From: an uncultured Collinsella sp.
GTDB lineage: Bacteria; Actinomycetota; Coriobacteriia; Coriobacteriales; Coriobacteriaceae
Assembly: GCA_900758475.1 (NCBI GenBank)
Contig: CAAERQ010000021.1
Span: forward strand, 106,095-170,094
DNA length: 64,000 nt
Direction: 5' to 3'
Shown: piece by piece, positions 41,510 through 50,201 of the stretch
Numbering within the stretch: the stretch's first letter is position 1
Layout: each line of letters opens with the position of its first letter
Notes under the pieces: generated by a model
Database searches by the model: none
Told to the model about the DNA's origin: nothing
What the model saw: the letters and a program-made list of their open reading frames with translations, nothing else
Made by a program: the position numbers and the translations under genes

Positions 41510-41659
41510 CGGTTTGTCTCGATCTGTAACAGTAGCTCGGCAAAATCGGACCTAGATGTTACAGATTGAGACAAAGGGACGGGGTCATCCGAAAACGTCT
41601 CGATTAGTAACATCTGGAGCCGATATTGCCGTCTTGGCGTTACAGATCGAGACAAACCG
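41510..41659. repeat. GTTACAGATYGAGACAAA inverted-repeat cluster
   Basis: The 21-bp arms 41510-41530 and 41639-41659 are perfect reverse complements. A further GTTACAGATTGAGACAAA lies at 41558-41575, and a partner starting GTCTCGATTAGTAAC near 41608, around a loop with GGGACGGGG. The interval 41360-41722 has no gene. Confidence 0.7.
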
Positions 41660-41722
41660 GCAGACTGCGGCAAAAGAAAAAGGTAGATTTTCAGGCATAT
41701 CCCAAAAATCTACCTCTGTGCG

Positions 41723-44700
41723 TTAGCCCAACAGGTCGACGACGTTAAAGCCGGCGTTGCTCTTGGCGATGACGTCTCGGCCGCCAAAGACACAGGTAGG
41801 CGACTCGGCTGCGATGCGCGTCACGTCGGCGCCGAGCGAGCGAAGCTCACCGGGCGTGGCGGCGAGCATCTGGGTGCGGCGCTCCTCGCGTGCGTGCGGA
41901 TCGAGCCCGGCCAGGTAGGTCGTGCTGCGGCGCTTGGTGAGCGCGTACGGCTTCACCGGCGCGTCCATGCCGCTCACGCAGCTCACGATAAAGCCCTCGA
42001 AGGCGGCCTCGTCGGGCTCAAAGCTGCTGAGCCATTCGCCCGCGCGTTCCACGCGCTCAATCGAGGGGTCGATTGCCGGGTCGCGGTAGGTGTAGAACGC
42101 CGTCTGACGCTCGCCGGCAGCGCGGAATCCGCAGCCGTACGCACCGCCCTTCACGCGGATCTCGTTCCACAGGTAGTCGTAGGAGAGCGCGTTGGCGGCA
42201 ACCGCCCAGGCGCCCGTCACGTCAATGCCCAGACGGCGCGGGTCGCACGCGCGCGCAGCAAAGCAGATGTCGCTGGGGATGACGAAAGCCTCGTGACGGT
42301 CGCGCGGCTCCGGTACCACGAGCGTGCCGCTGCCAGCGCCGTCGCCCGCGCCCAGCCCCAGGTTGCCCGCGGCATCCCAGTACACGTCAAAGTCCTCATC
42401 GCTGCCGGTGAAGCTCGCCATGCAGCCATCGGCCACAAAGATGCGGTCTGCCAGCTCGGCAAGCTTGGTACGCAGCCCGTCCACGCGCTCGTCAAAGTGG
42501 TCGAGCAGATCGCGCAGGAACAGGTAGAAGTCCACGCCCGAAAGCTGCTCGCGAACCACGGCCGAAGGTGAGCTGTAGCTCATCGCGCGACCGAGCGCCG
42601 CCGAGTGACCATTGTTGATAAAGCCCTGCTCAAGCCCAATGCGAATCTGCGTGAGCACGTCGCGCACGCGGTCGGCGTCGGCGTCTGCCAGCAGCGTGCT
42701 CGACCATACCTCGCGCGGCAGGCTCGCCAGCGCATTGATCTTCTCGGACAGGGCGCCGGCGCTCACCAGCAGATAAGGGCGCACACCGTCCACGTCGGGC
42801 TGGGTCATGACCTCGGTCGTAAAGCTCAAAAAGCCCAGCTTGCCGGCAAGCAAGTTGTCGAGCTCCTCGGCCGAGTGCTCGCTCGTGGGCAGCTGTTTGA
42901 GCAGGCGGCAGAGCAGCGTCACATAGGGCAGGTCTTCAAACGCGACGCAGCTCAGGTCGAAATACTGCATGGCGTAGGCCAGGCGGTTGGTGGGGATGCC
43001 GTGGCGCAGGCAGGGGATGGGCGCAGTGGTGTCCACGACCAGCGGCGGCTCGGGGCGCGCCTCTCCAATGTCGGACACGCGTAGGCGCGGCAGCGTGGCC
43101 TTGGCCTCGGGCGTGTCTTCTGCCTCCTGCGCGGTGCGTAGCGCAGCCGTGCGCTCGACCACGTCGGCCAGCTCGGCATCGGTCATGGCGTCGCACTTGG
43201 CTGCCAGCTCTGCGGCCTCTGCGCCCTCCGAACCCTCGGCGGCGTCCACCGGCACCAGCTCGACCAGCGCCATGTGGTCGTTTTCCAGCACCAGTTCGCG
43301 CAGCAGGTCCTCAAAGTAGCTGCCGTCCAGCTCGCCACGCAGCTCCTCGTACACAGGGCCGTACTTGAGTGCCAGCGTCGCGGCGTCGTCATCGTAGAGC
43401 CAGGTGCTCAGCGCGTCGCACGCAATGGCCACGCCGTCGGCGATGCCATAGTCGCGCTGGCGCAGGTCGTACTCGTTGCTGCTGATGATGGCTTCCAGGC
43501 GCTCGCGCGGAACGCCGTGCTCGCACAGGTCGCGGCAGGCGTCCTGGAACACGCGGCGCAGCTCGCGCGCTACGCCGGGCTGCGCGTTTTGCAGCATGAT
43601 GAGCTCGTAGGGCTGCAGGCTCTCGGCCGCGGTGTAGCTCACCACGTTGCCGCCCAGGCCGGCGGCCAGAATGGCCTTCTTAACTGGTGCCTCGTTGGAG
43701 CCCAGCAGCGCCTCGAACAGGATATCCGCCGCGATCGTGCGCTTGCGGTCGAGCGCGCTGCCCAGCACAAGACCCAGGCCCACCAGGGCGTTCTCGGGCG
43801 TGGTGGCCATCTCGACGCGCTTATACTCGCAGGTCACAGGCGCCTGCACGTCCAGCGGATTGGGCGCCAGCGTGGACGGGTCCTCGCCGGCGGCGACGGC
43901 GGCGTCCATGCGGCGGCTCGCGGCACTCGACTGCGACAGATAGCGCTCGTCCAAAAACGCCAGAGCGCGGTCCACGTCCAGGTCGCCGTAGAGCGTTATA
44001 TAAGAGTTGGAAGGATTGTAGTGGCGCGCGTGCGTGTCCAGGAACTGCTCGTAGGTGAGCGCGGGGATCGCGCGCGGGTCGCCGCCGCTCTCGTGCGCAT
44101 AGGCGGTGTCGGGATAGAGCGCGGCGTTGACGGCGTCATCCAGCACGCTCATGGGATCGGACAGCGCGCCCTTCATCTCGTTGAACACCACGCCGTTATA
44201 GCGCAGCGTGCCCTCGTGCAGGCTCGCGGAGCTGCCGTCGCCCTCGCCCTCGGCGCCCTCTGGTAGGTCCAACTCGTAGTGCCAGCCCTCCTGCTCAAAA
44301 ATGGTGGGCTTAGTGTAGATGGCCGGGTTGAACACCGCGTCCAGGTACACGTCCATCAGGTTGTACAGATCCTGCTCGTTGGTGGTGGCAACGGGGTAGA
44401 TGGTCTTGTCGGGGTAGGTCATGGCGTTGAGGAACGTCTGCATGGAGCTCTTGATCAGGTCGACAAACGGCTCCTTGACGGGGAACTTGGCCGATCCGCA
44501 CAGCACCGAGTGCTCAAGAATATGGAACACGCCGGTGGAATCGGCCGGCGGCGTCTTAAAGCCAATGGCAAAGGCCTTGTTTTCGTCGTCGCACGCCAGG
44601 TACAGCAGGCGAGCGCCCGATGCGGTGTGGCGCAGCACGTAGGCGTCCGAGTCGAGCTCGGGCACGGTCTCGCAGCGCTCGACGGCAAAACCGTGGCAGG

Positions 44701-44761
44701 TGGTACCGGGCACCAGCAGCGCGGTAGCAGCGGCGCGCGGGTCGGTTGAGGTGGTGGGCAT
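41723..44761 (-). CDS. M16C zinc metallopeptidase (presequence-protease-like)
   Basis: A 1012-residue pitrilysin-family peptidase of the PreP/Cym1 type, which degrades short peptides within a closed chamber. The inverted zinc motif HILEH is at 80-84, with the distal Glu expected in the YNLMDVYLDAVF region about 75 residues later. Four homologous domains in two halves fit the length. No signal peptide is evident, so it is probably cytoplasmic. AAAGGAG lies before ATG 44761; the 58 upstream codons look non-coding. It is monocistronic, divergent from the GntR-4 cluster. Confidence 0.9.
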   Translation of the reverse strand: MPTTSTDPRAAATALLVPGTTCHGFAVERCETVPELDSDAYVLRHTASGARLLYLACDDENKAFAIGFKTPPADSTGVFHILEHSVLCGSAKFPVKEPFVDLIKSSMQTFLNAMTYPDKTIYPVATTNEQDLYNLMDVYLDAVFNPAIYTKPTIFEQEGWHYELDLPEGAEGEGDGSSASLHEGTLRYNGVVFNEMKGALSDPMSVLDDAVNAALYPDTAYAHESGGDPRAIPALTYEQFLDTHARHYNPSNSYITLYGDLDVDRALAFLDERYLSQSSAASRRMDAAVAAGEDPSTLAPNPLDVQAPVTCEYKRVEMATTPENALVGLGLVLGSALDRKRTIAADILFEALLGSNEAPVKKAILAAGLGGNVVSYTAAESLQPYELIMLQNAQPGVARELRRVFQDACRDLCEHGVPRERLEAIISSNEYDLRQRDYGIADGVAIACDALSTWLYDDDAATLALKYGPVYEELRGELDGSYFEDLLRELVLENDHMALVELVPVDAAEGSEGAEAAELAAKCDAMTDAELADVVERTAALRTAQEAEDTPEAKATLPRLRVSDIGEARPEPPLVVDTTAPIPCLRHGIPTNRLAYAMQYFDLSCVAFEDLPYVTLLCRLLKQLPTSEHSAEELDNLLAGKLGFLSFTTEVMTQPDVDGVRPYLLVSAGALSEKINALASLPREVWSSTLLADADADRVRDVLTQIRIGLEQGFINNGHSAALGRAMSYSSPSAVVREQLSGVDFYLFLRDLLDHFDERVDGLRTKLAELADRIFVADGCMASFTGSDEDFDVYWDAAGNLGLGAGDGAGSGTLVVPEPRDRHEAFVIPSDICFAARACDPRRLGIDVTGAWAVAANALSYDYLWNEIRVKGGAYGCGFRAAGERQTAFYTYRDPAIDPSIERVERAGEWLSSFEPDEAAFEGFIVSCVSGMDAPVKPYALTKRRSTTYLAGLDPHAREERRTQMLAATPGELRSLGADVTRIAAESPTCVFGGRDVIAKSNAGFNVVDLLG

Positions 44762-45041
44762 ATGCAGTCTCCTTTGACGCCCCAGCGGGGGCGAATCGAG
44801 TCGAATCCTCGAGAGTATACCCATATGGGGCCGCGGCTCTGCGGCGAACTGGAGACGATGTGGGTGGACTAGCCTAACTAGGTTGATAACGATTGCCGCT
44901 GGTAGCCGCTGCACCCCGCTAAAGTGAAATAACACCCCGTTTACCGAATCATTTAGGAAATATATGGACTCCTAAAAAGTTCTAATATAATATAAGTCAT
45001 CTATCTATAAGCTGCTGATTCCTTGCAAAGGTATGGTTGAT

Positions 45042-45746
45042 ATGGTTGAAGCAAATAGCGTTATCCCCCTGTACAAACAGATTGTCCGTGCGCTCTCTGA
45101 TTCGATCGCCAACGGCATGTACCGCCCGGGAGATAAGCTTCCGACCGAGGCGGAGCTCATCGAGCAATTTGGCGTGAGCCGAATAACGGTTCGCTCCGCA
45201 ATTAAAGAAATGGAAGATGCTGGGCTTGTTGAGAGGGCCCGCGGCAAGGGCACGTTCGTTTCGTCGGACACACAGATGTATGCCGCGGACGACCGTGAGA
45301 GCTTTACCCATTCGTGCCAGCTTGCGGGAAAACAGGCGTCTACCAGGGTTCTCGCAATGGGTTGGGACTTCCCAAGCCTGCGAGACGCGAAGTTCCTGGG
45401 CGTAGACGATACCCAAAAGGTATTGCGTAGTCGTCGTCTGCGCCTTGTGGATGACAAGCCCACGATGCTGGAAACCAATAGCTATTCCGCTGCGCTTTCT
45501 TTTTTGGAGCATGAGTCCCTCGAGGATTCGCTGATGGCGGTACTCGATCGCCAGGGGATCAAGATGGGCCCCAACACGCGTACGCTCGAGGTCTGCTATG
45601 CGAGCGAGCTCGAGGCGGCATACCTTAACGTGGAGCTGGACTCTCCGCTGCTTCTGTTTGTCGATAGACGTTATGCTCCAAGCGGCGAGCCGCTTTTCAT
45701 CTCCCGTCAGGTGTACTGCACCGAGCGACTGAAGTTCTACTTGTAA
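45042..45746 (+). CDS. GntR/UTRA transcriptional regulator 4
   Basis: A 234-residue HutC-type regulator. The winged helix is at 8-75 (DKLPTEAELIEQFGVSRITV, wing RARGKGTFV), UTRA at about 95-232. ATG 45042 is preferred (9 nt from AAAGG) over ATG 45033. A TATAAT box (44986-44991) and the inverted pair TTTAGGA/TCCTAAA lie upstream. It heads the second PTS/SIS cluster and probably regulates it. A hairpin (45758-45765 with 45772-45779) follows. Confidence 0.87.
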   Translation: MVEANSVIPLYKQIVRALSDSIANGMYRPGDKLPTEAELIEQFGVSRITVRSAIKEMEDAGLVERARGKGTFVSSDTQMYAADDRESFTHSCQLAGKQASTRVLAMGWDFPSLRDAKFLGVDDTQKVLRSRRLRLVDDKPTMLETNSYSAALSFLEHESLEDSLMAVLDRQGIKMGPNTRTLEVCYASELEAAYLNVELDSPLLLFVDRRYAPSGEPLFISRQVYCTERLKFYL

Positions 45747-45881
45747 ATTAGAGATAGATTGGTCGATTTACCGACCAATTGCTACCGTTCGCGGATTTGG
45801 AAAATAGACACACCGCGTAGGGTAGATTGCTAATATACTTTGTTATGACAATATAGTACGTCCTATTGGTATTGGAGAACT

Positions 45882-46301
45882 ATGAATAAGATATTGCTAG
45901 CGAGTCATGGTTATCTCGCCCAAGGCATGAAAAGCTCTCTGGAGATTCTGATGGGCACTAACGACCGAATCGAGTGCCTGTGCGCCTATATCGATGACGA
46001 CACGAGGGATGTCGCAGCGCTTATCGATGCTTGGATGGAGACGAGGGACCCTGCCGACTCTTGGTTTGTCGTGACTGACATCTTTGGCGGCTCTGTAAAC
46101 AACGAATTCATCCAGAGGCAGGCCACCGGATCGTTTACGTTGATCACCGGAATGAACTTGCCGCTGCTGGTGGAAATGGTTACACAGCTGGACTCCCTGG
46201 ATGCGGAAAAGGCCAAAGCCGCGGTCGAGGGATCACGTTCGTTTATCCAGCTTTGTGAGGCGGCGGATATGCTCTCCGATGTCGAAGAAGAAGAGTTCTA
46301 G
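45882..46301 (+). CDS. PTS mannose-family EIIA
   Basis: A 139-residue stand-alone EIIA with phospho-accepting His9 in ASHGYLA and the DIFGGSVNNE block near 65. It receives phosphate from HPr and passes it to the EIIB encoded next. The acidic tail (DVEEEEF) replaces the linker of the fused EIIAB elsewhere in the window. Its ribosome site is modest (TTGGAG). The gap from GntR-4 is 135 nt and contains a hairpin, so it may have its own promoter. Confidence 0.92.
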   Translation: MNKILLASHGYLAQGMKSSLEILMGTNDRIECLCAYIDDDTRDVAALIDAWMETRDPADSWFVVTDIFGGSVNNEFIQRQATGSFTLITGMNLPLLVEMVTQLDSLDAEKAKAAVEGSRSFIQLCEAADMLSDVEEEEF

Positions 46302-46363
46302 CTCAAGCTTCAACGAATAATTCAACCCTGTCATTACCTTTATTACGTGTGGAGATGTTTTTG

Positions 46364-46837
46364 ATGATTAAGCTTACGAGGGTCGATTACCGATTGATTC
46401 ACGGCCAGGTCGCCATGTCTTGGACGCATGCGCTGGATGTCGATTGCATCCTGTGTGCCAGCGATGCCGTGGCAAAAGACGACATGAGAAAAGCCGCTTT
46501 GAGGCTAGCTCGTCCCAACGGCGTGAAGCTCGTCATAAAAGACGTAAACGCGGCCATCGAGGCGCTCAACAGCGGCGTTACCGACAAGTACTCGCTGTTT
46601 ATCATTGTTGAGACGATCGAGGATGCCTATCGTCTCGCTAAGGGTTGCAAAGACATCAAGGAGATCAATCTGGGTGGAACCCGAAAGTCTCCCGAGACCA
46701 CGCTTCATCCGACCCCCGCAATCTTTGCGACCGAAACCGATGCCGAGCATATCCAAGAGCTTGTCAACGATGGCGTGGTTATCGAAATCCGTCAGGTCCC
46801 CAATGACTCAAAGGTATTTGCCAAGGACGTTTTCTAG
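46364..46837 (+). CDS. PTS mannose-family EIIB
   Basis: A 157-residue EIIB with the active His13 in RVDYRLIHGQ. It transfers phosphate to the sugar as it passes EIIC-EIID. ATG 46364 was chosen because GGAG lies 9 nt upstream; in-frame GTG 46349 and ATG 46355 are alternatives. A strong terminator follows, so EIIA and EIIB form a unit separate from the SIS-EIIC-EIID genes. Confidence 0.92.
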   Translation: MIKLTRVDYRLIHGQVAMSWTHALDVDCILCASDAVAKDDMRKAALRLARPNGVKLVIKDVNAAIEALNSGVTDKYSLFIIVETIEDAYRLAKGCKDIKEINLGGTRKSPETTLHPTPAIFATETDAEHIQELVNDGVVIEIRQVPNDSKVFAKDVF

Positions 46838-46886
46838 CCGGAAATATGCCATTGTCTGGCATTTATTAACCAGGTCCTCCTTTCTT

Positions 46887-46920
46887 AAGCCCGTCGATCA
46901 TTTGATCGGCGGGCTTTTTA
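46887..46920 (+). terminator. Terminator between EIIB and SIS-4
   Basis: AAGCCCGTCGATCA (46887-46900) pairs with 46903-46916 (one G-T pair), followed by TTTTTA. It divides the second PTS cluster into two transcription units. Confidence 0.85.
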
Positions 46921-46953
46921 TTAAAGAAAAATCAAAAAAATCTGAAATAGCTC

Positions 46954-46989
46954 TTGCATAGTTAGTTATATAAAGTATTATAACGTCAT
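46954..46989 (+). promoter_or_regulatory. Promoter and operator of SIS-4
   Basis: TTGCAT (46954-46959) and TATTAT (46976-46981), spaced 16 bp, form a good promoter. TATAACGTC overlaps and follows the -10, matching the motif found before the EamA gene, the first PTS operon and GntR-2. Confidence 0.55.
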
Positions 46990-47031
46990 GGGATGAATGA
47001 AGGGTTCATCCAAGTGAGTTAGGAGTAAGGG

Positions 47032-48066
47032 ATGTTCAATTTCGATGAGCCTCGTTACGAGAAGGTTGTGAGCGATGCCCTCGCTCTCCGTCCTCAGATT
47101 GAGGCTGCCGTAGACAAGGTCTGCGAGCAGGGTTATTCCAACATCTTCTTCATCGGCTGCGGCGGCACCTGGGCCCACACGCTCCCGATGAAGTATTGGG
47201 TCGAGACCACCACGGCCGACGTCGACGTCCACTGCGAGATTGCCGCTGAGTTCCTCGCCTGCCCGCCCAAGACCTTCAACAAGGACTCGGTCTGCGTCTT
47301 CTCCACCCGCACCGGCACCACCCCCGAGATCATCGAGGCTGCCAAGTTCTGCCAGGAGCAGGGCGCCCGCACGCTGATGTATGTCTCCAACGACAACACC
47401 CCGGCCACTGAGTACGCCGATTACAAGTTCTTCAGCTTCGCCGAGGACGACGTCCTGTGCGAGGCCATCTACACCTACCAGATCACGCTGGTCGCCCGCT
47501 TCCTCAAGAACGCCGGCGCTTTCCCCAAGTACGACACCTTCATGGAGGAGTTCGGCAAGATTGCTCCGTACCTCATCAAGGCCAAGGACGCTCAGGACGA
47601 GCGCTGCGCCGCCATGGCCGAGGACTTCAAGGACACCGACTACCACATGGTGATCGGCTCCGGCATGCTCTGGGGTGAGGCCTACGACTACGCCATGTGC
47701 ATTCTCGAGGAGATGCAGTGGATCAAGACCAAGTCCATCCACGCCGCCGAGTTCTTCCACGGCACCATCGAGCTGTGCGAGGAGGGCACGAGCCTCATCA
47801 TGCTCTACGGCGAGGACGACACCCGTAAGCTCATGGACCGCGTGGACAACTTCACTCACATGCTCGCCGACGAGAAGGGCGTCCATGTCCGCGTGAACAA
47901 GTTCGACACTGCCGAGGTCGAGCTGCCGTTCAGCGACCCCGAGTTCCGTAAGATCGTCTCCCCGATGGTCACCTACACCATCACCGAGCGTCTGAGCTGC
48001 CATCTCGAGCACGTCCGTAACCACCCGCTCACCACGCGTCGTTACTATCACCAGATGAACTACTAA
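47032..48066 (+). CDS. SIS-domain sugar isomerase/deglycase 4, PTS-linked
   Basis: A 344-residue double-SIS protein, more divergent than the other three. The first domain has FFIGCGGTWAHTLPMKYW and STRTGTTPE; the second has AEFFHGTIE, where Thr replaces the Pro of the HGP motif. It ends RRYYHQMNY. TAGGAGTAAGG precedes the ATG. It is followed by EIIC and EIID, so its substrate is probably the phosphorylated sugar made by this PTS. The motif change suggests a different substrate from SIS-1 to SIS-3. Confidence 0.8.
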   Translation: MFNFDEPRYEKVVSDALALRPQIEAAVDKVCEQGYSNIFFIGCGGTWAHTLPMKYWVETTTADVDVHCEIAAEFLACPPKTFNKDSVCVFSTRTGTTPEIIEAAKFCQEQGARTLMYVSNDNTPATEYADYKFFSFAEDDVLCEAIYTYQITLVARFLKNAGAFPKYDTFMEEFGKIAPYLIKAKDAQDERCAAMAEDFKDTDYHMVIGSGMLWGEAYDYAMCILEEMQWIKTKSIHAAEFFHGTIELCEEGTSLIMLYGEDDTRKLMDRVDNFTHMLADEKGVHVRVNKFDTAEVELPFSDPEFRKIVSPMVTYTITERLSCHLEHVRNHPLTTRRYYHQMNY

Positions 48067-48147
48067 TCCTCTCAAATTGCTGCGGTTGTCTGCAGGCGAG
48101 CTGCGCAGAATGCCTCGCCTGCAGACCTGTTTCTGGGGTTGATCGAA

Positions 48148-48921
48148 ATGGTTGTCCAGTATCTTCTAGTTGCACTGGTCGCATTTATTGCGTCCATGGA
48201 CGAGCAATTATTTGGCATTACGATGCTTGGTCGTCCGCTGTTTACGAGCCTGTTTGTCGGCTTGATCCTTGGCGATGTCCAGCAGGGCGTTATCGTCGGC
48301 GCTGCTTTGGAGTCCATGTTCATGGGCGCCATTATGGTCGGTGCGGCGGTTCCTCCCGAGGTCTATGCTTCCGGCGTGCTTGGCTGCGCGTTTGCCGTCA
48401 TTACGGGTACGGGCACGGCAACTGCCGTCGCACTCGCCCTTCCCGTCTCCGTCTTCCTTCAGGTGTGGCGCAACTTCTGCTACGCCGTTCCGGGTGCCTT
48501 TGCCTGCAAGAAGATTGAGACCGCTCTGGCAAATCGCGATCTTGCCAAGGCGAACCTGTACCATCTGACCGTCGTGCCGCTGTCGATTGGCATTCCGTCT
48601 GCACTGCTGGTGTTTTGCTCGCTGTTCTTTGGTGCCGACCTCATCAACAATGCGCTCAACGCGATTCCGCAGTTTGTGATGGACGGCCTCAACGTTGCAT
48701 CCGGCGTCATGGTCTGCATCGGCTTCGCACTTCTTATTAGGACCATGGGCGATAACAAGCTGCTTCCTTGGCTGTTCCTGGGATTCATTATGGTCATCTA
48801 CCTCAAGATGGACGTTATCGGCGTCGCCGCAGCTGCCATTTGCGTCGCACTGCTCCTGGCCTTCCGCGAGGGCTCGTCCGGTCCGCAGACGGTTGCTGCA
48901 GATGAAGAGGAGGACTTCTAA
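48148..48921 (+). CDS. PTS mannose-family EIIC permease (second system)
   Basis: A 257-residue membrane component with about seven hydrophobic helices and the EIIC-Man block LFTSLFVGLILGDVQQGVIV. ATG 48148 lies 9 nt after GGGG; TTG 48139 is an alternative. Its stop overlaps the EIID start (TAATG). It is less similar to the first EIIC than expected for a recent duplication, consistent with a different substrate. Confidence 0.92.
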   Translation: MVVQYLLVALVAFIASMDEQLFGITMLGRPLFTSLFVGLILGDVQQGVIVGAALESMFMGAIMVGAAVPPEVYASGVLGCAFAVITGTGTATAVALALPVSVFLQVWRNFCYAVPGAFACKKIETALANRDLAKANLYHLTVVPLSIGIPSALLVFCSLFFGADLINNALNAIPQFVMDGLNVASGVMVCIGFALLIRTMGDNKLLPWLFLGFIMVIYLKMDVIGVAAAAICVALLLAFREGSSGPQTVAADEEEDF

Positions 48922-49769
48922 TGGCTACCCAGAACACCGACCTCAAAGAGGCCAAGAAGGACGCGATTATGAGCCCCGATATGTATCGGAGCATGTTCCT
49001 TCGCCAGTTTACGAGCCAGTGCTCGCAGTCGTACGACAAGATGATGGCAATGGGCTTCATGTACACCATTCAGAAGCCCCTGCGAAAGATCTATCCCAAC
49101 GACGACGATTACTATGCGGCGCTCGATCGCCATACCGAGTTCTTTAACATCACGCCTCATGTGCTTCCGTTTGTAGCCGGCCTAACGGTTTCGATGGAAG
49201 AGCAGGCGGCTGCCGATAAGAACTTTGACACGTCCTCGATTAACGCCATGAAGGTCGGCCTCATGGGACCGCTTTCCGGCATCGGCGATTCGTTCTACTG
49301 GGGTACGTTCCGCGTGGTCGCCGCCGGCATTGGTATCGGCATCGCTTCGACGGGCAACCCGCTCGGCCCCATCGTGTACGCGCTTATCTACTCTGTGATT
49401 AACTTTGCAACGCGTATCGTCGCCGCCCATCTGGGATACGACCTGGGAACCAAGTTCCTGCAGCAGTCCGAAGAGAACAACCTTATGTCTCGCATGACGC
49501 ATGCTGCCGGTGTCCTCGGAATGACCGTTATCGGCGCCATGATTGCGGCACAGGTCTCACTGTCCACTGCTTTGACCTTTGATGTGGGTGGTTCGGAGAT
49601 TGTCCTGCAGGATCTGTTCGATTCGATCTTCCCCGGTCTGCTGCCCTTGCTGGCAACGTTCGCTTGCGTTGCTCTCTATAAAAAGGGTGTCAAGACCATT
49701 TGGATTATTATTGGCATCTTCGCGATCTGCATCATCGGAACAGGTTTGGGAGTGTTCGCGGCGGCGTAA
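48921..49769 (+). CDS. PTS mannose-family EIID (second system)
   Basis: A 282-residue EIID with the family blocks FLRQFTSQCSQSYDKMMAMG, HTEFFNITPHVLPFVAGL and MGPLSGIGDSFYWGTFRV, then four C-terminal helices. The ATG overlaps the EIIC stop by one base, so the two subunits are translationally coupled. It is the last gene of the cluster and is followed by a terminator. Confidence 0.92.
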   Translation: MATQNTDLKEAKKDAIMSPDMYRSMFLRQFTSQCSQSYDKMMAMGFMYTIQKPLRKIYPNDDDYYAALDRHTEFFNITPHVLPFVAGLTVSMEEQAAADKNFDTSSINAMKVGLMGPLSGIGDSFYWGTFRVVAAGIGIGIASTGNPLGPIVYALIYSVINFATRIVAAHLGYDLGTKFLQQSEENNLMSRMTHAAGVLGMTVIGAMIAAQVSLSTALTFDVGGSEIVLQDLFDSIFPGLLPLLATFACVALYKKGVKTIWIIIGIFAICIIGTGLGVFAAA

Positions 49770-49815
49770 AGTTGACTGCTATGCTCGCGCGTTGGATAAC
49801 TAACTGTCCGTTTGA

Positions 49816-49851
49816 AAACGGGGTTCGGCGTAAGGCCGGCCCCGTTTTTTT
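49816..49851 (+). terminator. Terminator of the second PTS operon
   Basis: AAACGGGG (49816-49823) pairs with CCCCGTTT, with an inner CGGC/GCCG helix, followed by a run of T. Confidence 0.85.
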
Positions 49852-49870
49852 GTTTGAGGGATTTTCCGAC

Positions 49871-49890
49871 CGTCCAAAAATCCACGCTCG
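49871..49890 (-). repeat. Isolated inverted copy of the GAGCGTGGAT repeat
   Basis: On the minus strand this reads CGAGCGTGGATTTTTGGACG, matching the units at 39165 and 40641. No hairpin partner is seen here. Confidence 0.65.
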
Positions 49891-49903
49891 CCCATCACCC
49901 GCG

Positions 49904-50153
49904 TATCTCTCATCTCTCATTCGTCACTAATAATGAGAGATAACTGAAAGACGAGAGATAAATATGAGAGATAACTGATCTGCAAAGAGACAAGCAATCA
50001 TGGTATTGTCTCAATACTGATTGTTCTACCAGCAAAAACATGTTTAAATGAAACAAATGGCAGATATCTTATCTTTCATCTCTCACTTATCTCTAATATG
50101 AGAGATAGCAGAAAGATGAGAGATAATTACGAGAGATAACTGAGAGACGAAGG
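49904..50153. promoter_or_regulatory. Two arrays of GAGAGATAA repeats before the AlbA_2 gene
   Basis: Cluster 1 (49904-49976) and cluster 2 (50078-50153) each contain about five copies of ATGAGAGATAA or its reverse complement, several extended to GAGAGATAACTGA. The clusters lie about 175 bp apart, and the second ends 50 nt before the gene. This pattern fits an autoregulated operator. No other gene is present in 49770-50201. Confidence 0.65.
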
Positions 50154-50201
50154 AAATCTATTCGCGGCATTCTCCGCCGGGCCGAGCGAAAGGACATGCA
50201 G

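Noticed and set aside
49904..50153. CRISPR-like array
   Set aside because: Repeats are only about 11 bp, irregularly spaced, in both orientations, with no unique spacers and no cas genes.
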